Assembly (NCBI GenBank): GCA_903911925.1
Contig: CAIWFH010000202.1
Location: forward strand, 1-61,590
Source of the DNA: an uncultured Acidobacteriaceae bacterium
GTDB taxonomy: Bacteria; Acidobacteriota; Terriglobia; Terriglobales; Acidobacteriaceae
DNA: 61,590 nucleotides
Direction of reading: 5' to 3'
Within the stretch, counting starts at the first letter, position 1, and each line of letters begins with the position of its first letter. Of the stretch, positions 54,405-61,590 are shown one piece after another. The notes beneath the pieces are model-generated. The model was given only the letters and a program-made list of their open reading frames with translations. It made no database searches and had not been told where the DNA came from. The translations under genes were made by a program, and so were the position numbers.

Positions 54405-54563
54405 GGTCAGTTTTCAGCTTTCAGAGATCAGTTGTCAGTTGTTGTTGCGGAACATGGAGGCCCGTGAGCAAGCGGGCAGAATAAGAGAACACTCCAATGA
54501 ACTGGAGAGTAGCCTGAAAGCACCCATTCTGACAACCGGGAACTGGCGACTGGCAACTGGCTT
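54405..54563. repeat. Degenerate heptamer repeat strings
   Basis: Strings of TCAGTTT, TCAGTTG and similar units (54412-54447), and a second group with GACTGGCAACTGGC (54530-54563). Same style as 7275-7424. They fill the space between the EVE and aroC genes. Confidence 0.6.
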
Positions 54564-54584
54564 CTCCGTTACAATCAAATCAAT

Positions 54585-55763
54585 ATGATCCGCTTTTCAA
54601 CTGCCGGCGAATCCCACGGGGAGGCCCTGATTGCCATGGTCTCAGGCCTGCCAGCCGGCGTGCCGGTTGACCTGGACTTTGTCAATCGCGAGTTGTGGCG
54701 CCGCCAACAGGGCTACGGCCGCGGCGGCCGCATGAAGATCGAAACCGACAAGGCTCACATTCTCTCAGGCGTGAGGCACGGCAAGACCATCGGATCGCCA
54801 ATCGCGGTTGAGCTCGTCAATCGCGACTGGAAGAACTGGGAAGAGAAGCTTCCCGTGGAAGCCGGCGACCCGGCAAAGCACCAGGCGGTGGCCTCGCCCC
54901 GCCCCGGCCACGCAGACCTTGCCGGAGCCCTGAAGTACAACTTTCCCGACGCCCGCTACGTGCTTGAGCGCGCTTCAGCCCGCGAGACCACCGCGCGCGT
55001 AGCCGCCGGCGCCCTGGCCAAGCTGATGCTTCGTCCCCTGGGCATCGAGGTCGCCAGCCACGTTGTCCGCGTAGGCCGCGTTGAGCTTGACCGCGCCGCC
55101 AAGTGGGAAGAAGTTGCGGCCATTTCCACCAAGGAAGAAATCGTGCTCGGCTGCGTGGACCCCGCCACCGAAGCCCGCATGAAAGAAGAAGTCGAAGAAG
55201 TCTCCCGCACCGGCGACACCGTGGGCGGCGTCTTTGAGGTGGTGGTGCATGGCGTCCCTGCGGGCCTTGGCACGTATGCCACATGGGACGAGCGGCTTGA
55301 CGGCTTGCTTGCGTGGTCCGTCATGAGTATCCAGGCCGTAAAGGCTGTCGAAATTGGCCGCGGCGTGGTGGCCGCCGAGAGTTTTGGCTCCGCAGTCCAC
55401 GATCCCATTCACTATGCCGGCGAAGCCACCGGACAGCCAACCCGTTTTACCCGCCCGCAGAACAACGCCGGCGGTCTTGAAGGCGGCGTCTCCAACGGCG
55501 AAGACATCGTGGTGCGCGGATATTTAAAACCCATCTCAACCTTGCGCAAGCCGCTCGAGTCGGTCCGCTTTGACACCCGCGAGCATACCAGCGCAAGCTA
55601 TGAACGCAGCGACATTTGCGTGGTTCCTGCCGCCGGCGTGGTAGCCGAGGCCATGGTCGCTCTCACCATCGCTTCCCTCGCCCAGCAAAAGTTCGGCGGC
55701 GACTCAATGCTTGAAATGCAACGAAACTTTAGCGGCTACATCGAACAGATACGGAGCTTCTAG
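54585..55763 (+). CDS. aroC: Chorismate synthase
   Basis: 392 residues. It converts EPSP to chorismate with reduced FMN. Seen: FSTAGESHGEALIAMVSGLPAG, RRQQGYGRGGRMKIE, SPRPGHADLAGALKY, RASARETTARVAAGA and RPQNNAGGLEGGVSNGED. No Shine-Dalgarno. It starts the gene run that continues with def eight bases after its stop, so aroC-def-fmt-rsmB may be one transcript. Confidence 0.97.
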   Translation: MIRFSTAGESHGEALIAMVSGLPAGVPVDLDFVNRELWRRQQGYGRGGRMKIETDKAHILSGVRHGKTIGSPIAVELVNRDWKNWEEKLPVEAGDPAKHQAVASPRPGHADLAGALKYNFPDARYVLERASARETTARVAAGALAKLMLRPLGIEVASHVVRVGRVELDRAAKWEEVAAISTKEEIVLGCVDPATEARMKEEVEEVSRTGDTVGGVFEVVVHGVPAGLGTYATWDERLDGLLAWSVMSIQAVKAVEIGRGVVAAESFGSAVHDPIHYAGEATGQPTRFTRPQNNAGGLEGGVSNGEDIVVRGYLKPISTLRKPLESVRFDTREHTSASYERSDICVVPAAGVVAEAMVALTIASLAQQKFGGDSMLEMQRNFSGYIEQIRSF

Positions 55764-55771
55764 AATCCCCG

Positions 55772-56281
55772 ATGATTTTGAAGATAGTTAAATACCCAGA
55801 GCCGGTGTTGTCGCAGCCCGGTGAACCCGTGACCGAGTTCAACGCCGAGTTGAAGCGGCTCATCGCTGACATGTTCGAGACCACCTATGCTTCGCAGGGG
55901 GTGGGACTGGCCGCGCCGCAGGTGGGCGTATCCAAGCGCCTCACCGTCATCGACCTCAGCATGGGCAAGGACCCGAAAGACAAGCTGGTGCTCATCAATC
56001 CCGAGATCATTTCCAGCGAGGGCAAGCTCTACGAGGAAGAAGGCTGCCTTAGTTTCCCTGACATCAGCGAGAAGGTGGTCCGCGCCGCCAAGGTCAGCAT
56101 CCGCGCCCAGGATGAAAAGGGGAAGTGGTTCGAGATGGATGGAGAAGACCTGTTGTCGCGCTGCTTCCAGCATGAAATCGATCACCTGGACGGTATGTTG
56201 TTCATCTATCGCATGAGCGCTCTCAAGCGCGACCTGACCCTGCGCAAAATCCGCAAACTGCAGCGTGAAGGCCTTTGGTAA
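55772..56281 (+). CDS. def: Peptide deformylase
   Basis: 169 residues. It removes formyl from nascent protein N-termini using a metal. The three family motifs are intact: GVGLAAPQVG, EEGCLSFP and QHEIDHLDGMLF. It follows aroC by eight bases and precedes fmt, whose start overlaps or nearly touches its stop. Confidence 0.97.
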   Translation: MILKIVKYPEPVLSQPGEPVTEFNAELKRLIADMFETTYASQGVGLAAPQVGVSKRLTVIDLSMGKDPKDKLVLINPEIISSEGKLYEEEGCLSFPDISEKVVRAAKVSIRAQDEKGKWFEMDGEDLLSRCFQHEIDHLDGMLFIYRMSALKRDLTLRKIRKLQREGLW

Positions 56282-57248
56282 GCACGTGAAGATCGTCTTC
56301 TGCGGCACCCCTCAGTTCGCCGTCCCAACTCTTGAAGCATTGCTCGCGGCAGGCTTCACCGTTCCGTTGGTCGTTTCGCAGCCTGACCGCCCGGTGGGCC
56401 GGAGCCAGCAACTTACGGCGCCGCCCGTCAAGCTCACCGCGCTTGCCGCAGGCATCCCCGTAGTCCAGCCGGAGAGAATTCGCGAGAATCCGGAGTTTCG
56501 CGCCCGGCTTGAGGACATCGCTCCGGACGTCATTGTCGTGGTCGCTTATGGCCGCATCATTCCGCCCTGGATGCTGGCCCTGCCGCCCCTGGGCTGCATC
56601 AACCTGCACGCTTCCCTGCTGCCCAGGTATCGCGGCGCAGCGCCTATCCAATGGGCGGTGGCCACGGGCGAGTCAATCACCGGCAATACGACAATGTTGC
56701 TGGAAGAGGGCCTCGACACCGGCCCCATCCTGCTGCAGCAGGCCATGGTCATTGGCCCCGATCAAACCGCCGCCGATCTCTTTCCCCTGCTCGCCCAAGG
56801 CGGCGCGCCGCTTGTGGTTGACACCCTCACCCGCTTAGCCGACAAGAGCCTCAAGCCCCGGCCGCAGAATCCTGCCGGAGCCACGCTGGCCCCTATCCTC
56901 ACTCGCGAAGACGGACGAATGGACTTTGCCGCCAGCACTGCTGCCGAGCTTTACAATCGCTGGCGCGGCTTTCAACCCTGGCCCGGCGCCTTCACCTCTC
57001 TCGAAGGAAAAAAGCTCATTGTCCACCGCATGGCCGTCGTAGACGCTTCCACCATTTCCGCTCCGGCCCCCACGCAGCCCGGGGAGATGCACGTGGACGA
57101 CCGCCGCCTGCTGGCGGCCTGCGCTTCCGGCACATGGCTTGAACTGATTGAGTTGCAACTCGAAGGCAAGAAGCGCCTGCCTGCTGCTGAATTCCTTCGC
57201 GGCCACTCGCCGGCCAACGCCCTCGCCGGCAGCGCGCGGCTCGGTTGA
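56265..57248 (+). CDS. fmt: Methionyl-tRNA formyltransferase
   Basis: 327 residues from the GTG at 56265, overlapping def by 17 bases; a GTG at 56286, four bases after the def stop, would give 320. It formylates initiator tRNA. Seen: KIVFCGTPQFAVPTLEALL, the formyl-transfer site LPPLGCINLHASLLPRYRGAAPIQWA, and a C-terminal OB-like domain. It lies in the usual def-fmt-rsmB order. Confidence 0.96.
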   Translation: MKAFGKHVKIVFCGTPQFAVPTLEALLAAGFTVPLVVSQPDRPVGRSQQLTAPPVKLTALAAGIPVVQPERIRENPEFRARLEDIAPDVIVVVAYGRIIPPWMLALPPLGCINLHASLLPRYRGAAPIQWAVATGESITGNTTMLLEEGLDTGPILLQQAMVIGPDQTAADLFPLLAQGGAPLVVDTLTRLADKSLKPRPQNPAGATLAPILTREDGRMDFAASTAAELYNRWRGFQPWPGAFTSLEGKKLIVHRMAVVDASTISAPAPTQPGEMHVDDRRLLAACASGTWLELIELQLEGKKRLPAAEFLRGHSPANALAGSARLG

Positions 57249-57253
57249 GAACC

Positions 57254-58609
57254 ATGCCCCCCATCTCCGCAGCCCGCAAGGCAGCCTTCCAGATTCTCAT
57301 GGCAGTCGAGCGCGGAAATTCCCACTCCGACGATCTGCTGCGCAGTAAGGCAGTGAACGCTCTGTCGGCGCCTGACCGCAACCTGGCTACAGCGCTGGTG
57401 CTGGGCACACTCCGCTGGCAAATTCAGCTCGACCACCAGTTGCAGGTCCTGCTCAAGCGCCCCAACGCAAAGCTCGATCCCGAGATTCGGATCGCCCTCC
57501 GCATGGGCGCCTTTCAGATTCTTCACCTTGACCGCATTCCCGCCCGCGCCGCCATCGACGAGAGCGTTGAACTGGCCAAGCAGGCCGGCCACCGCTTCGC
57601 TTCAGGCATGGTCAACGCCGTCCTGCGCAAGCTCGGCGCTACGCGCTTTGACTTCTCAGAGGAGGGCCCTGCCGATCTGGCGATGGCCCAAGCCCACCCG
57701 GCGTGGATGGTCGAGCGCTGGGCCGCTTTATGCGGCATGGAGTCAACGCGCGCAATCTGCCGCCACGGCCAGAGCCAGCCGTTGCTCACCGTTCGACTCG
57801 CTACGCCAGGCGTTGAGGCAGAACTGACCGAGGCCGGCATCGTCCTTGAACCCGCTGAACTGCTCACCGCGGCGCGCACCGTCGTCTCCGGCGACGTGAC
57901 CGCAACCGCGGCATTTCAAGAGGGCCGCGTGCGTCTTCAGGATGAGAGCTCGCAGTTGGTTGCCGAACTCGCTTCCGTATCTCTCGACCAGGAAGTAAAA
58001 AGCATTCTGGATGCCTGCGCCGCGCCCGGCGGCAAGACGCTGATCCTGGCCGAGCGCAACCCGCAGGCCCGCATCCTCGCCTGCGAATCCAGTGCCCCGC
58101 GCTTTGAGCAGTTGCAAAAACGTCTCGCCGGCCATGCTGATCGAATTGATTGCCGGCACGCCGACGCTACCGGCCTGGCAAAAGACGAGACTTTCGACCT
58201 GGTGCTGGCCGATGTGCCCTGCAGCGGAACGGGCACACTGGGCCGCAACCCTGAAATCCGCCATCGGCTTCGCTCGGAAGACTTCAACCGCCAGTCCGAA
58301 CGCCAGCGCGAAATTCTCCGCGCCGCTCTCCGCGCTGTACCTCCCGGCGGCCGCGTCGTTTACTCCACTTGCTCGCTGGAGCCGGAAGAGAATGAGCAGG
58401 TTGTTGCCGCTGTTCTGGCAGAATGCACCGCGGCCCGCATCGGCCCTATTGAAGCCGCCGTTCAGGAACTCTTCAAGAAAGGCACGTTCACGCCCGCCGG
58501 CGCAGAGAAGCTACTCGGCAGCATCACACCGCAAGGCTATCTGCGCCTCTTGCCTGGCAAGTTTCACACCGATGGATTCTTCATAGCCATCATCGAGCGC
58601 GTTGCCTGA
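57254..58609 (+). CDS. rsmB: 16S rRNA (cytosine-967-C5)-methyltransferase
   Basis: 451 residues from the ATG at 57254; a TTG at 57245 overlaps the fmt stop. An N-terminal NusB-like domain (residues about 1-140) precedes a Rossmann methyltransferase. Seen: LDACAAPGGKTLILAE, the two catalytic cysteines in DVPCSGTGTLGRNPE and VYSTCSLEPEENEQV, and RLLPGKFHTDGFFIAII at the end. It completes the def-fmt-rsmB group. Confidence 0.95.
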   Translation: MPPISAARKAAFQILMAVERGNSHSDDLLRSKAVNALSAPDRNLATALVLGTLRWQIQLDHQLQVLLKRPNAKLDPEIRIALRMGAFQILHLDRIPARAAIDESVELAKQAGHRFASGMVNAVLRKLGATRFDFSEEGPADLAMAQAHPAWMVERWAALCGMESTRAICRHGQSQPLLTVRLATPGVEAELTEAGIVLEPAELLTAARTVVSGDVTATAAFQEGRVRLQDESSQLVAELASVSLDQEVKSILDACAAPGGKTLILAERNPQARILACESSAPRFEQLQKRLAGHADRIDCRHADATGLAKDETFDLVLADVPCSGTGTLGRNPEIRHRLRSEDFNRQSERQREILRAALRAVPPGGRVVYSTCSLEPEENEQVVAAVLAECTAARIGPIEAAVQELFKKGTFTPAGAEKLLGSITPQGYLRLLPGKFHTDGFFIAIIERVA

Positions 58610-58633
58610 GCGGCCAATCGGCGCTGGTTTGAG

Positions 58634-59143
58634 CTACTCGAAGTCCTCATCCGCCAGTTTCAATTCCGCGTAGTTGCGGCCCAGCATGGCGCAGAGAGCT
58701 TCCACCGCCATGCCGTGATCTTTGCGGCCCGGAAGGCCGGAGACCGTTACGCTGCCCACGACTCCAGCACCCACCACCCGCAGCGGAAACGATCCGCCAT
58801 GCTCCGCATAGTCTGCCAATGGCAGGCCCTGCTTGCCGAGAAGCGTCTCGTTTTTCTCAAGCAACTTGAGCCGCGTGGCGTACGAACTGCGATGGAACTG
58901 CGCCACCACGTTTTGCTTGCGCCGTACCCACTCCGGATTGTCCGGCGAGGTGCCGTCGAGCGCCGCGTAAAACAGGGGCTGCCCGAACTTCCGCACATCG
59001 ATAACGATGGACAAGCCGCGTTCCAGCGCCATGGCCCGAATCCGCGTGCCAAGTTCCCATGCCGTCTCCGCATCCAGCCGCGGCAGCACCAACTCGCGCT
59101 CCTGCAGCGCCAACCGTTCCAGGTCTTCCTTGAATCCCATCAC
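58634..59143 (-). CDS. UPF0303/heme-degrading-domain protein
   Basis: 169 residues. A GlcG/HbpS-like fold: LDAETAWELGTRIRAMALERGLSIVIDVRKFGQPLFYAALDGT, then the C-terminal GGSFPLRVVGAGVVGSVTVSGLPGRKDHGMAVEALC. Members of this family bind heme or small ligands, but UPF0303 has no established reaction. It is convergent with rsmB, 24 bases away. Confidence 0.88.
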   Translation of the reverse strand: MMGFKEDLERLALQERELVLPRLDAETAWELGTRIRAMALERGLSIVIDVRKFGQPLFYAALDGTSPDNPEWVRRKQNVVAQFHRSSYATRLKLLEKNETLLGKQGLPLADYAEHGGSFPLRVVGAGVVGSVTVSGLPGRKDHGMAVEALCAMLGRNYAELKLADEDFE

Positions 59144-59363
59144 CGCCGGGCCTCCTCGTGCCCCCTGTCATGCAGTTGCAATCATAGTGCAATCCCGTCG
59201 AGGCATTCGCCGCCAAGACCCGACCAATCGCCTTGCCGAGTCGCCGCGCAGCAGAGCGGCGCTGCCTTGCCGCTTTCACGTTACTTTCGGTTCTAAGGAA
59301 ACTCCAATCCCAGCCCGATAACTCCAGAGACTGCGTGAGAAGACTCTCATTCCAGTCAACGCA

Positions 59364-59603
59364 ATGCCATGGGGGGACTCGGTGTTGGACACTTTTCTGC
59401 ATCTTGATTGGGTGATGATCCTGTTTGCCGTTCCATTCGTCGGCCTCCTGCTGCTGAGCGTCTTTCGGCTGGACGAACGGGCACTGGCGCCAGGGCGAAT
59501 GGCAATTCACAAGCGGCCAGCGGTCAGGCTCGACCGGAATGGGGAGCCGCTGCTCTGCGACCCCGATGGACACACCTGGAGCAGGATGGGCCGGCGAAAG
59601 TAA
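59364..59603 (+). CDS. Small membrane protein with conserved-looking tail, unknown
   Basis: 79 residues. One hydrophobic helix (VMILFAVPFVGLLLLSVFRLDE) precedes a soluble tail ending RPAVRLDRNGEPLLCDPDGHTWSRM. The tail reads like a coherent, constrained segment and the frame has no competing one. A start other than the ATG at 59364 cannot be excluded. No family name. Confidence 0.5.
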   Translation: MPWGDSVLDTFLHLDWVMILFAVPFVGLLLLSVFRLDERALAPGRMAIHKRPAVRLDRNGEPLLCDPDGHTWSRMGRRK

Positions 59604-60191
59604 CCAGGAAGGTACGTTTTTGCGCCGCAGAGGCCAAGGGACCGCCCAAACCCGGTCGCGTCTCTCCGGATTGGGGTGTCTGCGGCGCTTCTTTGACCAG
59701 AATCAAGCAATCTATCTTGATGACAAATATAATGGTTAGTGGATGACAGCAGTATGCCGCCACTCGCCGAGCCCGGGATTCGAAAAGCGTCTAAAAAACA
59801 GTTGACCCACAACCAATCTCGGTATACATTCAGATTGCCATCCATTTGGGCAGGTTGGGCTGTGCAGTTTTGCGCAGATTTCTGTAGCTTCCCGCATCAT
59901 ATTTGAGCTGAAGCTCATCCGTTGATGTACCGGTGCGTTTCGAAGTTCGCCGGAATGGGAACGCGAGCATTTGGATTCCCAAGGCGGCAAACTGTATCCC
60001 TGATGCGGCACCAGCCCTTATCCACGACGTGCCAAAGTGCGTCAAGATTTTGAACTGGATTGTCAAGTTTTGCGTCTAAACCTTGGAGACGAGAATTTAG
60101 GGGTTGCCCTGTATCGTATCGGCTCCCCAGCTGCCCCGGCAGCGCCAGGCAGGCGCCGACGGGGCAGGCAACTCAAGAAGGAGAGATTGTA
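59604..60191. other. 588-base intergenic region upstream of rpoZ
   Basis: No protein gene supported. It contains a 10-bp inverted repeat with a 47-base spacer (59622-59688) and a promoter-like TTGACC at 59801-59806 followed 15 bases on by TATACA. The distal part (59840-60180) shows nothing further. Confidence 0.55.
59622..59688 (+). ncRNA. Candidate structured RNA
   Basis: The arm GCGCCGCAGA (59622-59631) pairs perfectly with TCTGCGGCGC (59679-59688). The 47-base interior can form smaller stems, and TTCTTT follows the second arm. It sits 19 bases after the small membrane-protein gene. Could be a terminator of that gene, an unnamed small RNA, or a palindromic repeat; no known RNA family is recognised. 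Confidence 0.3.
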
Positions 60192-60413
60192 ATGCGTTCT
60201 GATTTGGTATTTGGGGCACTGTCGCAGGTGTCCAATCGCTACCAGCTCTGTCAACTGGCAAGCAAAGCTACACGGAAGCTGCACAAGCCGAATACGCGGC
60301 TGCAAGACACGGCCAATGAGGTTCTTGCCCGCTTCCACTCCACCAACCCGGGGTCCCCGTCGCCGGTTTCGGCGGCCGAGGCTCACCAGATGGAAACCCG
60401 CCGCGCTGCCTGA
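60192..60413 (+). CDS. rpoZ: RNA polymerase omega subunit
   Basis: 73 residues with AAGGAG eight bases before the ATG. The frame is open to 60060 but this start is far better placed. The omega fold is seen in VSNRYQLCQLASKATRKL and the downstream TANEVLARF helix. The family is usually 70-110 residues, so this is a short form. It aids RNA polymerase assembly. Precedes rho. Confidence 0.85.
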   Translation: MRSDLVFGALSQVSNRYQLCQLASKATRKLHKPNTRLQDTANEVLARFHSTNPGSPSPVSAAEAHQMETRRAA

Positions 60414-60641
60414 CGGCGACTCCTGAAGGGTATACTCAAGTCAGGCAGCGATTTCCAGGCGGCTTTCTCTCGGAGGCAGCCGCTCTCCCCAGGCACTTCA
60501 AAAAAACTCCAATTCAGTTTGGGAGACGATTCAAGCCAAGGCTCTGGCTAGTTGCCTTGTTAAATTACCGCCCTGTTTCTTCATGGAGCACTTCCCCCTC
60601 CCGTATTCCCTCACACACATCCCGCCTTCTCGCAGGTGAAC

Positions 60642-61590
60642 ATGACCATCGCCGAACTGAAAGAAAAGAACATCACCGAACTGAGCCGCATTGCGCGCAC
60701 CCTTGAAATTCCAGGCGCCAGCGGCCTTCGCAAACAAGACCTGATCTTCAAGATTCTTCAGGCCCAGAGTGAAAAGGAAGGCCACATTTTTGCCGAGGGC
60801 GTGCTTGAAATCCTGCCCGACGGCTATGGCTTCCTGCGCTCTCCGGATTACAACTACCTGCCAGGGCCCGACGACATCTACGTGTCTCCGTCACAAATCA
60901 GGAAGTTTGACCTGAAGACCGGCGACTCGATCAGCGGCAACGTGCGTCCGCCTCATGAAGGCGAGAAGTATTTTGCGCTGGTCAAGATCGAAGCCATCAA
61001 CTTCGAGTCGCCTGAAGAGACGCGGAACAAGATCCTCTTCGACAACCTGACACCGCTCTATCCCCAGGAACGCATCAAGCTCGAAACGGTGCGCGAGGCC
61101 ATCAGCGGCCGGGTCATGGACCTGTTGACCCCGGTAGGCAAGGGCCAGCGCGGCCTCATCGTCGCTCCGCCCCGCACCGGCAAGACCATGCTGTTGCAGT
61201 CCCTGGCCAACTCCATCTCCACCAATCATCCTGAAGTTATCCTCATCGTCTTGCTCATCGACGAGCGCCCTGAGGAAGTGACCGACATGCAGCGCTCGGT
61301 CAAGGGCGAAGTCATCAGTTCCACCTTTGACGAGCCGGCGGCTCGCCACGTACAGGTAGCCGAAATGGTCATCGAGAAAGCCAAGCGCCTGGTAGAACAC
61401 AAGCGCGACGTGGTCATTCTTCTCGACTCCATCACCCGCCTGGCCCGCGCCTACAACACCATCGTGCCCCCTTCGGGCAAGGTGCTATCAGGCGGCGTCG
61501 ATTCCAACGCCCTGCAGCGGCCCAAGCGCTTCTTCGGCGCAGCCCGCAATATCGAGGAAGGCGGCTCGCTCACCATCATCGCCACCGCCC
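60642..61590 (+). CDS. rho: Transcription termination factor Rho (3' truncated by window end)
   Basis: The first 316 codons of a protein of about 420. No stop is reached. The N-terminal helical domain (MTIAELKEKNITELSRIARTLEI), the RNA-binding OB part (LEILPDGYGFLRSPDYNYLPGPDDIYVSPSQIRKF), the Walker A motif APPRTGKTMLLQSLANSI and the Walker B-like segment DVVILLDSITRLARAYN are all in order. Rho is the hexameric helicase that ends transcription. The frame is continuous from the ATG. Confidence 0.97.
   Translation, partial: MTIAELKEKNITELSRIARTLEIPGASGLRKQDLIFKILQAQSEKEGHIFAEGVLEILPDGYGFLRSPDYNYLPGPDDIYVSPSQIRKFDLKTGDSISGNVRPPHEGEKYFALVKIEAINFESPEETRNKILFDNLTPLYPQERIKLETVREAISGRVMDLLTPVGKGQRGLIVAPPRTGKTMLLQSLANSISTNHPEVILIVLLIDERPEEVTDMQRSVKGEVISSTFDEPAARHVQVAEMVIEKAKRLVEHKRDVVILLDSITRLARAYNTIVPPSGKVLSGGVDSNALQRPKRFFGAARNIEEGGSLTIIATA

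Noticed and set aside
59606..59618. AGGAAGGTACG shared with the hairpin at 1-58
   Set aside because: An 11-base match with no second arm; likely chance.
59780..59800. T-arm-like GGGATTCGAA, possible tRNA
   Set aside because: No matching acceptor or anticodon arms can be drawn on either strand.

Overview
The window reads as chromosomal DNA of a GC-rich, Gram-negative, probably soil-living heterotroph. I infer Acidobacteriota (Terriglobia-like). The grounds are a lactonase-type propeller lipoprotein, a SurA-like chaperone with a Lys-rich tail, a very short omega subunit, a PASTA-only membrane protein, many exported carbohydrate enzymes, and intergenic hairpin and heptamer repeats. This is inference from gene content, not a search. 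There is no rRNA, tRNA, CRISPR array, phage or insertion sequence that I can recognise.

Layout. (1) 241-5925: three tandem minus-strand paralogues of an exported GH5-like (mannanase-type) protein, with a divergent TetR regulator. Each paralogue has four CxxC motifs and has lost the usual acid/base glutamate. A 12-bp palindrome lies between them and holds both -35 boxes. (2) 6099-12773: propeller lipoprotein, SH3 lipoprotein, TerC, nadB, MgtC/DUF4010. (3) 13277-16837: OsmC, a Tat-exported enolase-superfamily enzyme, pyruvate oxidase. (4) 17095-22056: aroB-menG-CDF transporter, a small membrane protein, then OsmC-PASTA. (5) 22070-28742: ComM/YifB, sdaA, a 23-residue histone-H1-like peptide with its own promoter and terminator, rsmE, uxaA. 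(6) 28969-30836: GH39-like lipoprotein and a rhamnose mutarotase, overlapping. (7) 30824-35157: arsenic island, with arsM-arsC-aquaglyceroporin on the minus strand and arsR-acr3 on the plus strand, around a two-site ArsR operator. (8) 35115-38297: three exported enzymes: a nucleoside-phosphorylase-like 'NUP' protein, a SAM hydrolase and an isoaspartyl peptidase. (9) 38298-41646: repeat-rich DNA, gntR-slipin, a small membrane protein, rubrerythrin. (10) 41797-46887: trpB2, ctpA and surA with strong terminators. (11) 47364-51647: animal-type heme peroxidase followed by a flavin oxidase. (12) 51747-54404: YhaM-like nuclease, zinc-ribbon protein, AbrB/PIN toxin-antitoxin pair, EVE protein. (13) 54585-61590: aroC, def-fmt-rsmB, a UPF0303 protein, rpoZ, and rho cut off by the window end.

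Cooperation between genes. The arsenic island is complete: sensing, thioredoxin-type reduction, methylation, export and a channel. The SAM hydrolase would release adenosine in the same compartment as the divergently encoded nucleoside-phosphorylase-like protein. GH39, RhaM and UxaA suit uptake of rhamnose- and uronate-containing plant polymers. The flavin oxidase could supply peroxide to the peroxidase. All three transcription regulators (TetR, ArsR, GntR) have a promoter placed so that transcription would start at or within a few bases of the start codon, and none has a Shine-Dalgarno sequence.

The strongest candidate for an undescribed system is the TetR-linked, triplicated, four-CxxC GH5-like cluster at the left end.
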